41,550 nt of DNA from an uncultured Bacteroidota bacterium (GCA_903837525.1 CAILUU010000048.1:1-41550), one strand, 5' to 3'; shown: positions 9,714 through 18,121, counted from the stretch's first letter. Translations and numbers: made by a program. The notes: a model not told the origin generated them from the sequence alone.

Positions 9714-9823
9714 TTTTTTATGCCCCAAACTATTTTAAAGTCGGTTTTAACCCTCAATCTTTCAACTCTCTTTTTGTTAATTAAAATGTATAAAATTTTT
9801 ACAATACAACGTTGTAATTAGTA

Positions 9824-9831
9824 TATTTTTG
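9824..9831 (+). promoter_or_regulatory. -7 box for the transaldolase gene
   Basis: TATTTTTG matches TANNTTTG, 54 bases before the ATG at 9885. Just upstream is a perfect 12-bp palindrome, tacaacgttgta (9805-9816), which could be an operator. Confidence 0.4.
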
Positions 9832-9884
9832 TCAAAATTATTAGTTAACAAATTAAATTTAGCCCTCTAAGGGTTCGTTAAACA

Positions 9885-10538
9885 ATGAAATTTTTTATAG
9901 ATACAGCCAACTTGGCTCAAATAAAAGAAGCAAACGATTTAGGTATTTTAGATGGTGTTACTACTAATCCATCGTTAATGGCAAAAGAAGGAATAAAAGG
10001 TGAAGAAGCTGTTATGCAACATTACAAAGCTATTTGTGAGTTGGTAGATGGCGATATTAGTGCCGAAGTAATTAGTACCGATTTTGATGGTATGGTTGCA
10101 GAAGGTAAAAAATTATCCGCTATACATCCTAATATAGTTGTAAAAGTCCCTATGATAAAAGAGGGTATTAAAGCCATTAAATGGTTTACCGAAAACGGTA
10201 TAAAAACAAACTGTACCTTAATATTTAGTGCTGGGCAAGCAATTTTAGCTGCCAAAGCAGGTGCAACGTACGTTTCACCATTTATTGGCCGTATAGATGA
10301 TGGCGGTTGGGATGGAATGATTTTAATACATCAAATTCGTCAAATTTTTGATGTGCAAGGATTTAAAACAGAGATATTAGCGGCAAGTATCCGCAATCCA
10401 AATCATATTATAAGTTGTGCAGAGGCTGGTGCTGATGTTTGTACTTGTCCCTTAACTAGTATTTTAGGGTTATTAAAACACCCTTTAACCGATATTGGTT
10501 TAGCTCAGTTTTTAGAAGATGCTAAAAAGTTTGCATAA
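9885..10538 (+). CDS. tal: Transaldolase (short, FSA/TalC family)
   Basis: A 217-residue TIM-barrel Schiff-base aldolase of the short transaldolase/fructose-6-phosphate aldolase family. The Schiff-base lysine is Lys86 in VVKVPM. GVTTNPSLMAKEG at about residues 24-36 and SPFIGRIDD near 130 are diagnostic. Two positions separate the activities: E. coli FsaA has Gln59 and Tyr131, whereas transaldolases have Glu and Phe. Here they are Glu61 (ISAEV) and Phe132 (SPFIGR), so dihydroxyacetone transfer in the pentose phosphate pathway is predicted rather than free aldolase activity. The gene stands alone behind its own promoter. Confidence 0.88.
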   Translation: MKFFIDTANLAQIKEANDLGILDGVTTNPSLMAKEGIKGEEAVMQHYKAICELVDGDISAEVISTDFDGMVAEGKKLSAIHPNIVVKVPMIKEGIKAIKWFTENGIKTNCTLIFSAGQAILAAKAGATYVSPFIGRIDDGGWDGMILIHQIRQIFDVQGFKTEILAASIRNPNHIISCAEAGADVCTCPLTSILGLLKHPLTDIGLAQFLEDAKKFA

Positions 10539-10580
10539 ACATCTAATTAATCTATACATTTAATTGTTTTGTTCCAATAG

Positions 10581-10701
10581 GGCTGTCTCAAAAGAAAGAT
10601 CCCACAAAGCCGATAAGAACGCAAAGAACTTTTTACATTAGTTAATTCTTTGTGACCTTTGTTTCTTTGTGGGAAATAAATAGTTCACTTTTAAGACAGC
10701 C
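10581..10701. repeat. About 120-bp palindromic intergenic element, copy 1
   Basis: The terminal inverted repeats are GGCTGTCTCAAAA and TTTTAAGACAGCC (one mismatch). Nested inside are CCCACAAAG with CTTTGTGGG and CAAAGAA with TTCTTTG, so the whole element can fold into one long hairpin. It has no coding capacity. A second copy with the same ends and core lies at 23877-24000. It resembles a MITE or REP-type element and separates the transaldolase gene from the convergent secreted-protein gene. Confidence 0.8.
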
Positions 10702-10749
10702 TCATTTTTCTTTCTGAAATAACTTTATACTATTTTAAGTAGTTAACCT

Positions 10750-11166
10750 TTATCTAAAAATCCCTTTTTTCTTTTTTACTGAGCCTTGTTTTTGCATATC
10801 CTTTAAAATTTCATCCGAAGTTTTTAAAGTACCAGCATCATCGGTAGTTTTAATCCACATATCAAATTGTTTGTATACCCTTGGGTTATTTTTTAAAGCT
10901 ACCTGAATAGTAACTTTTGGCATTTCAAAACTCAAAGGAATAAAAAGCGAATTACCTTTAAACGTAGCGTAAGAAGCTGTAAAAAATAAATGTGTACTAT
11001 CTAATGGTAAATATTTTCCATTACTCATTAGGCCATCTACATTAATATAATTATAGGTGCCTTTTTTTAAACTATCGGTGTAAAGGTTTATATGAATGCT
11101 TTCAATTTTTTGCGCTTTAGCAAAAGTGGTTATCAAAATAAAAGTAGAGAGTACTATTTTCTTCAC
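10750..11166 (-). CDS. Secreted protein of unknown function
   Basis: A 138-residue protein not recognised as a known family. It begins with a signal peptide (MKKIVLSTFILITTFAKAQ, cleavage before KIES), so a periplasmic or surface location is likely. The mature part has alternating hydrophobic beta-strand patterning (ATFKGNSLFIPLSFEM, then KVTIQVALK) and a basic C-terminus (KQGSVKKKKGIFR). It lies 83 bp downstream of the repeat-motif lipoprotein gene on the same strand and could be cotranscribed with it. Three consecutive minus-strand genes (12465 to 10750) all encode envelope proteins. Confidence 0.7.
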   Translation of the reverse strand: MKKIVLSTFILITTFAKAQKIESIHINLYTDSLKKGTYNYINVDGLMSNGKYLPLDSTHLFFTASYATFKGNSLFIPLSFEMPKVTIQVALKNNPRVYKQFDMWIKTTDDAGTLKTSDEILKDMQKQGSVKKKKGIFR

Positions 11167-11249
11167 GTAATTAATTTATAGAAAAGATGATAAAAAATAT
11201 GCCAACGTTGTATAGCTGGCATATTTAAAATGTTAAAGTATGTTAATTT

Positions 11250-11996
11250 TTATTTTCCTCCTTTTGCTGAATCTGCTTTTGAACCGGTTGAAGGCGCTGG
11301 GGTATTTGGTTTACTATTTAAAGGTTGGCCAACTGTTATGTCGCATCTATGCCCAGGTTCTCCATGTGGAGGATTCATACCAGGTAAAGTTTTTACGGGT
11401 TGCGGAGTACCAACTGAAACCGTTTGTGGCGCAGGTGTTGGTGCAGTAGTAGTAGCAGCACCTTTTGTTAATGCAGGAACTGGTTTAGCATCAATGGGTT
11501 GCCCTACATAAATATCGCAACGGTGGCCCGGTTGACCATGCACAGGGTTTAATTGTACACCACGTTTTTGAGCATCATCTTGCATTTTTTTAAACTCCAA
11601 ATCACTAAATTGAGGATGAGCAGCTGTTTGCGAAACCACAGCTTGTTGTGGTTGTTGAATTTGTTGATTTTGTATGGCTTGTTGTTGTATTTGCTGCATT
11701 TGCGCAGGTGTCATTTGTATATTTTGAGAAGATACTTGTGCAGTTTTTTCCTGTTGCGGAACAACTAAACTTTGGTTAGAATTAACAGCTGGTGCATTGG
11801 GATTTAATGGACCTCCTCCATTAATAGGTAAAGTATTATTAGGGTCAGGCAATCCTCCTCCACCTATATTACCAGAATCTATGATTACATTTGGCCCATC
11901 GGTTGTAGGAGTTGCATCTACTTTTTTATCTCCTTGGGCACAAGAATTTAGTAAAATAATAGCTATTAAACTAAGCGTAATGTATATAACTTTCAT
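11250..11996 (-). CDS. Lipoprotein with two HGxPGHRCDIxVGQP motifs
   Basis: A 248-residue predicted lipoprotein (MKVIYITLSLIAIILLNSCA, lipid Cys 19). The middle (about 84-122) is a Gln-rich low-complexity segment. A short motif then occurs twice: PVHGQPGHRCDIYVGQPIDA (151-170) and PPHGEPGHRCDITVGQPLNS (209-228), separated by a Thr/Pro/Ala-rich linker. Apart from the lipobox, the only cysteines are those in HRCDI. The motif recurs in Bacteroidota hypothetical proteins as far as I recall, but no function is known to me. The conserved His and Cys could bind a metal or haem (inference). The high Pro/Gln content suggests an extended, surface-tethered chain. Confidence 0.75.
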   Translation of the reverse strand: MKVIYITLSLIAIILLNSCAQGDKKVDATPTTDGPNVIIDSGNIGGGGLPDPNNTLPINGGGPLNPNAPAVNSNQSLVVPQQEKTAQVSSQNIQMTPAQMQQIQQQAIQNQQIQQPQQAVVSQTAAHPQFSDLEFKKMQDDAQKRGVQLNPVHGQPGHRCDIYVGQPIDAKPVPALTKGAATTTAPTPAPQTVSVGTPQPVKTLPGMNPPHGEPGHRCDITVGQPLNSKPNTPAPSTGSKADSAKGGK

Positions 11997-12039
11997 CTTA
12001 TTTATTTTTATGCAATTTACAACTGTTTTTAGTTTTATT

Positions 12040-12465
12040 CTAAAACAATTTTAAGCCATAATAACCAATAAGGGTAAATAATATACAACGAGTTATAACT
12101 CCAATGCAACACCAAATTAGCAGTTTTTTTAAATCGGCGTTTAAACCTGTACCTATTGCTATACTTATTGGAGCACCAACCAACATTGTGCCTAAAAAAC
12201 CTAAACCTAAAATGCCATACCTTTCCCAAATTTTTACAACAAATGGGTATTTTTGGGCTTTATCTTGCTTGGGTTGTTTGTTTTTATAAATGAACTGTTT
12301 AATTTTGGCACCTAAAAAAAAAGCAACAAATACACCCACTAAACCTCCTGTTACACTTGCAAAAAATATAACCCAAGGAGATAAGCCAAATGCAAAACCT
12401 GCTGGTATTGCAGCATATATTTCGAATGTAGCTAAACCAGCTACTGTTAATATTTTAAAAATCAT
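12040..12465 (-). CDS. Small multidrug-export-like membrane protein
   Basis: A 141-residue protein with about four hydrophobic segments (residues 4-25, 30-55, 85-105 and 115-140) and a central basic loop (KNKQPKQDKAQKYP). The segment WERYGILGLGFLGTMLVGAP and the general layout resemble the small multi-drug export family (PF06695), whose transport role is itself poorly established. It starts 470 bp upstream of the lipoprotein gene on the same strand and ends 43 bp before it. Family assignment is moderate; a generic four-helix inner-membrane protein is the safe description. Confidence 0.6.
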   Translation of the reverse strand: MIFKILTVAGLATFEIYAAIPAGFAFGLSPWVIFFASVTGGLVGVFVAFFLGAKIKQFIYKNKQPKQDKAQKYPFVVKIWERYGILGLGFLGTMLVGAPISIAIGTGLNADLKKLLIWCCIGVITRCILFTLIGYYGLKLF

Positions 12466-12542
12466 TATAAAAAGATAAAAGAATAACTAATAAAAGAGCA
12501 AATGTAATGCCTAATTCTAGTATCTTTTTAAATCAAAATAAA

Positions 12543-14066
12543 TTATAAAAGATTAGGTTGATAAATTCTTATCGTTCCATCATTTTCATTACTTAAAATA
12601 AGTAAACTTCTATTTGTAGGTGCATTTTTTGCGGGTATAAAAAGTATTCCTTCTGGGGCATCGCCAGTTTTTAAACTTTGCAAAAATTGGGGCGCTATTG
12701 GGTTGCTTATATCATAAATCACAAACGCATCAGCTCGTTCAAGTCCTACAAATAAAATATTTTTAGTACCCATTTTGCCTGTTATTACAGCTTCTGGTTC
12801 TGAACCTTTATCATCACTCCTACCATCATCGTAGGTTGTTAATGTTTGTGCCCTTTTATCTAAATCATTTTTACTATCAAAAACTAATTGGCCCGTAGTG
12901 CCATTCCAAATAGAAAATGATCTGCTTCCATAAGAATATAACTCATCTAAATCACCATCACCATCTGTATCACCTAAAGTTGTAGTAATATTTAAACGGC
13001 CCATTTGTGCATTTGTTTTTAATGTAACGGCATTAGGAAATGCTGTGGCATCAAGTAAAACGCTGCTACTGCCAATTCTTTTTACTTCGTTAAAGCCAGT
13101 ATATTCTCTTTGGTCGCCTTCGTTTGCAGTAACAACATATTGAGTGCCATTATTCTCAAAATACGAAATAGCATCTGGTTCAAACATACCCTTTACTTTC
13201 CAATTAGCAAATGCAATTCCTCCATCTTGGTCGCTTATGTCTATTGCATTTTCTGTAACATTATAATCTTTAAAGCCTAATGGAAAAATAGTTGTTATTG
13301 TTTTATTAGTTAAATCAATTTTTGCAATTGCATTATTTTCTTGTAACGTTACCCATGCCGTTTTTGAATCAGTCGAAATAGTAATATACTCTGGTTCTAT
13401 ATCTTTTGCTAAATTTCCAGCCGAAGGGCCAAAACTTCTAAAACCTGCTTGTTTTAATGTAGTCAATTGTGTATTGAAAGCACTAAAATTTAAAGTAGTA
13501 GCGGTATAATTATTGTTTACATCAATAATAGATACAGTTCCATCAGGATCATTGGTATAAGTATCGTTTGGCTCTCCTTCGTTAGCGGTTAAAATAAAAT
13601 TACCATCTGGCGAAAACGTAACCATATCTGGCAAAGCACCCACTGTAATTTGTTTTATTTCGGCGTAAGTGCTTGTATTAAATACAACTACTTTACCTAA
13701 ATCTTGTTTACTTGTAGTAGATTCTAAGGCCACGGCTAATTTTCCATTGTAACAGGCTACACTATTTGATGCACCATTGTATGGAACTAAATTAATATTG
13801 CCTATAATTTTTGGCATTGCAGGGTCCGTCAAGTCAATAATTTCAATTCTATTTGTACTACTATTGTTTACTACAAACAATTTTTTTGTGCTTGCATCAT
13901 AAGCACTAATTTCTGCTGCCCCAATGCCTCCAATACTAATAGTTGCTATTTCCTTAAAGGTGCTAGCATCCTCATTAATAGTAGGTTCTGGAGTAGTGTT
14001 TTCATCTTTTTTACAGCTTGTAAATAAAAGGGTAACGATTAATAAATTGTAGAATAAAAAGCGCAT
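12543..14066 (-). CDS. Choice-of-anchor-I beta-propeller lipoprotein
   Basis: Translation from 14066 gives a lipoprotein signal (MRFLFYNLLIVTLLFTSCKK); an upstream ATG at 14090 would spoil it. The body is a seven-bladed-propeller-like repeat protein, with YNASTKKLFVVNNSS-type strands, VTFSPDGNFILTANEGEPND, and GDTDGDGDLDELYSYGSRSF, which looks like an Asp-rich calcium loop. GSEPEAVITG and TGDAPEGILFIPA near the end are typical of the choice-of-anchor I family, related to propeller proteins found beside alkaline phosphatases. It is probably displayed on the surface or in the periplasm; its substrate is unknown. It stands alone, with no sorting domain visible. Confidence 0.85.
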   Translation of the reverse strand: MRFLFYNLLIVTLLFTSCKKDENTTPEPTINEDASTFKEIATISIGGIGAAEISAYDASTKKLFVVNNSSTNRIEIIDLTDPAMPKIIGNINLVPYNGASNSVACYNGKLAVALESTTSKQDLGKVVVFNTSTYAEIKQITVGALPDMVTFSPDGNFILTANEGEPNDTYTNDPDGTVSIIDVNNNYTATTLNFSAFNTQLTTLKQAGFRSFGPSAGNLAKDIEPEYITISTDSKTAWVTLQENNAIAKIDLTNKTITTIFPLGFKDYNVTENAIDISDQDGGIAFANWKVKGMFEPDAISYFENNGTQYVVTANEGDQREYTGFNEVKRIGSSSVLLDATAFPNAVTLKTNAQMGRLNITTTLGDTDGDGDLDELYSYGSRSFSIWNGTTGQLVFDSKNDLDKRAQTLTTYDDGRSDDKGSEPEAVITGKMGTKNILFVGLERADAFVIYDISNPIAPQFLQSLKTGDAPEGILFIPAKNAPTNRSLLILSNENDGTIRIYQPNLL

Positions 14067-14153
14067 AGTAATATTTAGTTTAGAATGCAATAGTACAAGC
14101 CTAATTTTATGCTACTGTTAAGATAAGATTAAGTAATTGTGAATAAATTAGTT

Positions 14154-14783
14154 CTAATTACTAATACCTACTCGTTGTTTTATAAATTCATTACGTTCTA
14201 ACTCTGTTAACATAAATAAGGCTAAATCACCAGCCTTTATTTTATAATGATTGGGAAATGGGGGGAAGTTGGCAGCTGTAAACATATTGCCTGTGGGGCC
14301 TTCGTTTAAAATTGTGGGAGGGCAAACAAATGTCCAATTTAATGTACTAGCCTGTAAATAACTTAATGCTTTTTTATGCTCCATACTTACACCTAAATAT
14401 TCTTTTGGAAAATCTTCCGTATCCATTTGTATTGTTTCCTCATCTGCCTGTAATAACCCCAATCCACCAACGGCAACAATTCTATTTACGTCCATTTTTT
14501 CCATTTGTGCCACAATATTTTTCATACCTAAACTTCTGGTTTTATCATCTCCTCCAAAATCGCCACCAAGGCAACTAAGTACAGCATTACATCCTTTTAG
14601 TGCATTTCGTACATCACCCTCATCAAACAATGCCCCTTTAATTAGTTGTAAATTATCCTCTTCCATGGGTAATTCTGCAAAAACATTTCGTCCAAAAGCC
14701 TTTACAGTATTGCCTTTAAATAAGGCTTGCTGCACTAGTTGCTTCCCTACCATTCCTGTTGCTCCAAATATTGTAATTGTCAT
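14154..14783 (-). CDS. NmrA/atypical SDR NAD(P)-binding protein
   Basis: A 209-residue Rossmann-fold protein with the dinucleotide motif GATGMVG at residues 7-13 right after the first beta-strand (MTITIF), and a following acidic/hydrophobic strand pattern. AVLSCLGGDFGGDDKTRS and NRIVAVGGLGLLQ are typical of NAD(P)H-binding atypical SDRs (NmrA-like or YwnB-like). The catalytic YxxxK of classical SDRs is not evident, so a redox-sensing or isomerase-type role is possible; the substrate is unknown. It is divergent from the trpG gene, with 86 bp between the chosen starts. Confidence 0.8.
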   Translation of the reverse strand: MTITIFGATGMVGKQLVQQALFKGNTVKAFGRNVFAELPMEEDNLQLIKGALFDEGDVRNALKGCNAVLSCLGGDFGGDDKTRSLGMKNIVAQMEKMDVNRIVAVGGLGLLQADEETIQMDTEDFPKEYLGVSMEHKKALSYLQASTLNWTFVCPPTILNEGPTGNMFTAANFPPFPNHYKIKAGDLALFMLTELERNEFIKQRVGISN

Positions 14784-14869
14784 GTTTTTTGAATTAGGTA
14801 TCTAGGTATAAAAATTTGTACAAGTTATATTTTTTGACGCATCTTTGTTGTGATAATTTAATAGGTGGA

Positions 14870-15439
14870 ATGAAAATTTTGGTTTTTGACAATTACGACT
14901 CTTTTACTTACAATTTAGTTCATTTAATTGAAAAAAATAGTAGTATTAAGGTTGATGTTTTTAGAAATGATGAAATTGCATTAGAAGATGTAGCAGCTTA
15001 CGATAAAATTATTTTATCTCCAGGGCCAGGTATACCATCAGAGGCAGGTTTGCTACTTCAATTAATAAAAGAATATGCAGCCTCAAAACAAATTTTAGGA
15101 GTTTGTCTTGGGCATCAAGCCATTGCAGAAGTATTTGGAGGTAAGCTGCTTAATTTAAAAACAGTGTATCATGGCGTGGCTAATAAGCTAATTTTTGAGC
15201 ATGTTGATTGTACTTTATTTAATAAACTTAAAAGTGGAATTAGTGTAGGTCGATATCATAGTTGGATTGTAGATGACGAAAATTTTCCTAATGAATTGGA
15301 AGTAACGGCAAGAGATGAAAATGGATATATTATGGCTTTGCAACATAAACATTATGATGTACAAGGCGTTCAATTTCACCCAGAAAGTATTTTAACGCCA
15401 GATGGCGAAACAATTATCAAAAATTGGATTTATAAATAA
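14870..15439 (+). CDS. trpG: Anthranilate / aminodeoxychorismate synthase glutamine amidotransferase subunit
   Basis: Releases ammonia from glutamine for the chorismate-using partner subunit. The frame is open from 14816, but the ATG at 14870 gives the standard MKILVFDNYDSFTYNLVH beginning. The class I amidotransferase triad is complete: Cys in GVCLGHQ, His and Glu in GVQFHPES. The oxyanion segment LSPGPGIPSEAG is intact. TrpG and PabA cannot be told apart by sequence alone; the trpF-like gene 14 bp downstream favours tryptophan synthesis. No trpE, trpD or trpC is in the window. A CATCTTTG near-match to the -7 box lies at 14840-14847. Confidence 0.9.
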   Translation: MKILVFDNYDSFTYNLVHLIEKNSSIKVDVFRNDEIALEDVAAYDKIILSPGPGIPSEAGLLLQLIKEYAASKQILGVCLGHQAIAEVFGGKLLNLKTVYHGVANKLIFEHVDCTLFNKLKSGISVGRYHSWIVDDENFPNELEVTARDENGYIMALQHKHYDVQGVQFHPESILTPDGETIIKNWIYK

Positions 15440-15453
15440 TTAAAACAAAATAG

Positions 15454-16062
15454 ATGAATATTAAAGTATGTGGTATTACTCAATTTAAACAACTGCAACA
15501 ATTAGATGGATTAAACATAGCCTATGCAGGAATAATATTTGAAAAAAAATCGCCAAGATATGGAGGAGATTTATTAAATAAAGACGTACTGAAAAATGCA
15601 GATTTTGATTTAAAAAAGGTAGGTGTATTTAATAATCCTGATTTAATAGATGTTATTGATGCCATTGATGATTATGGATTAGATGTTGTGCAACTGCAAG
15701 GAAATGAAAGCCCCGAATTGTGTGACGACCTTAGCTCACAAGCCGAGGTAATAAAAGTATTTGGTATTGATGAAAGTGTTAAAGATATTGATACATTGGT
15801 AGCTAATTATGATGGAGTATGTGATTATTATTTATTTGAATCAAAAAACGAAGACGAATTATTTGATTGGGAAATTTTAGGCAAAGCAAAAATTGAAAAA
15901 CCATTTTTTATTAGCGGTGGTATAAGTGTAGATGATATTGCCAAAATTAAAAAATTTAAGCATCTTGATTTTTTAGGTATAAATATTAATAGCCGTTTTG
16001 AAAAAGAACATGGGGTAAAGGATATGGGGAAAGTGTTGGCATTTGTACAAGGAACGAAGTAA
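15454..16062 (+). CDS. trpF: Phosphoribosylanthranilate isomerase, divergent active site
   Basis: A 202-residue TIM-barrel protein with the TrpF frame: KVCGIT at residues 4-9 (general-base Cys6), KKSPRYGG at 31-38, FISGGIS near 152 and NSRFEKEHGVKD at 179-190. It should catalyse the Amadori step of tryptophan synthesis. However, several normally conserved positions differ: VQLQGNE (79-85) has Gln instead of His, LFES (127-130) has Glu where the general-acid Asp is expected, and the GGxG phosphate loop before FDW is replaced by KNEDEL. GININS has Asn where Asp is usual. Activity is therefore less certain than the fold. It is translated with trpG. Confidence 0.8.
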   Translation: MNIKVCGITQFKQLQQLDGLNIAYAGIIFEKKSPRYGGDLLNKDVLKNADFDLKKVGVFNNPDLIDVIDAIDDYGLDVVQLQGNESPELCDDLSSQAEVIKVFGIDESVKDIDTLVANYDGVCDYYLFESKNEDELFDWEILGKAKIEKPFFISGGISVDDIAKIKKFKHLDFLGININSRFEKEHGVKDMGKVLAFVQGTK

Positions 16063-16187
16063 ATTACAATTGTTTGACAATATCTTTAAATTGGTATTTA
16101 TGCTTAAAAATTGCTAACTTCCTAAAACAGGTTTTGAATTAAATTAACACTTAAGAAGCTAAATTTGCAAATTATAAATTTATAATA

Positions 16188-17282
16188 ATGAAGTATTTAG
16201 TATTACTGTTATTCATTCCTATTTTTTCAATAGCACAAAAAAAAGTAGCCCCTAAAACACCCAAGCCAAAAACTATTAAGGTAGTAGGTATGCCCAAGCC
16301 CCGTAAAGATTATATTATTACTGGAAATGTAAAAGGGTATAATGATGGTACAGTGGTTACCTTGCTAAATCCTCAAACAAATAAACCCGACATGAACGCT
16401 ATTGTAATGAATGGCAAGTTTACAATAAAGGGTAAAATGGATAAGCCAGATTTTAGAGTAATAATGTTTGATAATAAGCCTCCATATCTTTCTTTATTTT
16501 TAGATAACTGCTTAATGGAGATAAATGGAAATAGCAATGCAATTGAAAAAGCAGGTGTGGTTGGTTCTTTAAGTCACATGGAGTTTCAGGCATTTAGCGC
16601 ATTAATGGAACCTTATAAGAACGTTTTTGATGATACTAAATCTTATGATTCTGCTAGGGCTGAGAGAGCTGCTGTGTTGTGTAGAGAGTTTATTGTGCAG
16701 CGTCCGGGTTCGTATGTTAGCCCTCTGGCACTGCTACGCTTTAACCAGATTACTGAAGATGTATTTGAAACAGAACGGTTATATAATTTTTTAAAAGCGG
16801 ATGTAAAAAATACAGCTTTATCCAACTATATCCAATCATTGGTACAAGAAGCAAAAAAGAATCCTGTAGGCTCCATACTTGCTAATTTTGTTCAAAAGGA
16901 TACTGCAGGTGTTGAGGTAAGTTTAGCTTCTTTTAAAGGAAAATATGTGTTGGTAGATTTTTGGGCTAGTTGGTGTATACCTTGTAGGAAAGAAAACCCA
17001 ACCGTTGTAAAAGCATTTGAAAATTATAAGGACAAAAACTTTACAGTATTGGGTGTATCACTTGATCAAAATGCCGATAACTGGAAAACCGCCATTAAGC
17101 AAGATAGCCTTTTATGGCAGCATGTAAGCGATTTAAAGGGCTGGGGAAATGAAGTGGCTTTACAATTTGAAATATTCAATATTCCACAAAATTTTTTACT
17201 TGACCCAGAAGGAAAAATTATTGCAAAAAATATAAGAGGAGCATCTTTAGAAAGAAAGCTTAGACATTTTTTGATTAAGTAG
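16188..17282 (+). CDS. TlpA/ResA-type thiol-disulfide oxidoreductase with DUF4369-like N-terminal domain
   Basis: A 364-residue periplasmic or outer-membrane-facing protein. Residues 1-16 form a signal peptide (MKYLVLLLFIPIFSIAQ). A beta-rich DUF4369-like domain follows (about 38-125; YIITGNVKGYNDGTVVTLLN), then a helical linker and a C-terminal thioredoxin fold (about 225-364). The redox site is FWASWCIPCRKENP with Cys263 and Cys266, the TlpA WCxPC form, and the cis-Pro segment is IFNIPQNFLLDPEG. It probably reduces or isomerises disulfides in secreted proteins or apocytochromes. It stands alone and converges with pdxJ; a long palindrome between them probably terminates both. Confidence 0.9.
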   Translation: MKYLVLLLFIPIFSIAQKKVAPKTPKPKTIKVVGMPKPRKDYIITGNVKGYNDGTVVTLLNPQTNKPDMNAIVMNGKFTIKGKMDKPDFRVIMFDNKPPYLSLFLDNCLMEINGNSNAIEKAGVVGSLSHMEFQAFSALMEPYKNVFDDTKSYDSARAERAAVLCREFIVQRPGSYVSPLALLRFNQITEDVFETERLYNFLKADVKNTALSNYIQSLVQEAKKNPVGSILANFVQKDTAGVEVSLASFKGKYVLVDFWASWCIPCRKENPTVVKAFENYKDKNFTVLGVSLDQNADNWKTAIKQDSLLWQHVSDLKGWGNEVALQFEIFNIPQNFLLDPEGKIIAKNIRGASLERKLRHFLIK

Positions 17283-17292
17283 CTATTGATTA

Positions 17293-17382
17293 TTAACCAC
17301 AGATTAAAGGATTAAAATTCACAGATGTCACAAATTTAATCATTTAAATCTGTGACATCAATCTGTGCTCATCTGTGGTTAA
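17293..17382. terminator. 90-bp imperfect palindrome, probable bidirectional terminator
   Basis: The outer arms TTAACCACAGAT (17293-17304) and ATCTGTGGTTAA (17371-17382) are perfect. Inner arms gatgtcacaaattt and aaatctgtgacatc lengthen the hairpin. It fills exactly the gap between the converging tlpA-like and pdxJ genes. The repeated CACAGAT/ATCTGTG words mark it as an interspersed repeat rather than a simple terminator. Confidence 0.65.
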
Positions 17383-18105
17383 TTACCCAATCAAACATCT
17401 TTTATACAACTGCACCGTATTTTCAAGTCCTAAATAGATAGCATCGCAAATTAGTGAATGCCCTATTGAAACTTCTAACAAATTTGGTATGTGCTGTACA
17501 AAGTATGTAAGGTTGGTTAAATCCAAATCATGCCCAGCATTGATGCCTAAACCTAATTCGTTAGCTTTTGTTGCAGTAGCAATGTAAGGCTGTACTGCTT
17601 GTTGCTCATTGCCAATCGCATATTGTGCCGCATAAGCTTCGGTGTACAATTCAATTCTATCTGCACCCGTATCTTTTGCACCCTCTATCATTTCAACAAT
17701 AGGGTCAACAAAAATAGATGTACGAATACCAGCATTTTTAAAAAGAGTGATTATGGGTTTTAAAAAATCTTTTTCTGTTATGGTATTCCATCCATGGTTA
17801 CTGGTTAGTTGATGGTGTCCATCGGGTACAAGCGTTACTTGGGTAGGTTTATTGGCCAAAACTAAATCTATAAAACTTTGTTCGGTGCAATTACCTTCAA
17901 TATTAAATTCGGTTGTTACAATCTTATTTAGTTCGTATACATCTGCATAGCGTATGTGGCGTTCATCTGGTCTAGGATGTACCGTAATGCCATCGCAACC
18001 AAAGCGTTCAATATCTTTTACTGCTTTTATTAAATCGGGATTATTGCCTCCACGGCTATTGCGTAAAGTGGCAAGTTTGTTTATGTTAACGGAGAGTTTT
18101 GTCAT
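17383..18105 (-). CDS. pdxJ: Pyridoxine 5'-phosphate synthase
   Basis: Condenses 3-amino-1-hydroxyacetone phosphate with deoxyxylulose 5-phosphate to form pyridoxine 5'-phosphate (vitamin B6). It is 240 residues long, the family norm. Signature blocks are KLSVNINKLATLRNSRGGNN at the N-terminus, GITVHPRPDERHIRYADVYE at about 38-57, TLVPDGHHQLTSNHGW, SIFVDP, ELYTEAYA, LGINAGHDLDLTNL and EVSIGHSLICDAIYLGL. All are in the expected order with catalytic His and Glu present. It follows ahcY on the same strand across a 356-bp gap holding a terminator, a GC-rich island and a palindrome, so it is probably transcribed separately. Confidence 0.96.
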   Translation of the reverse strand: MTKLSVNINKLATLRNSRGGNNPDLIKAVKDIERFGCDGITVHPRPDERHIRYADVYELNKIVTTEFNIEGNCTEQSFIDLVLANKPTQVTLVPDGHHQLTSNHGWNTITEKDFLKPIITLFKNAGIRTSIFVDPIVEMIEGAKDTGADRIELYTEAYAAQYAIGNEQQAVQPYIATATKANELGLGINAGHDLDLTNLTYFVQHIPNLLEVSIGHSLICDAIYLGLENTVQLYKRCLIG

Positions 18106-18121
18106 TTTTACTTATTTATGA

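Noticed and set aside
9805-9816. Perfect palindrome tacaacgttgta upstream of the transaldolase gene
   Set aside because: It is suggestive of an operator, but it is a single 12-bp site with no second copy in the window and no known regulator, so it is mentioned only with the promoter.
11230-12054. Several plus-strand frames across 11230-12054
   Set aside because: They are antisense to the Gln/Pro-rich lipoprotein gene; its low-complexity codons keep other frames open.
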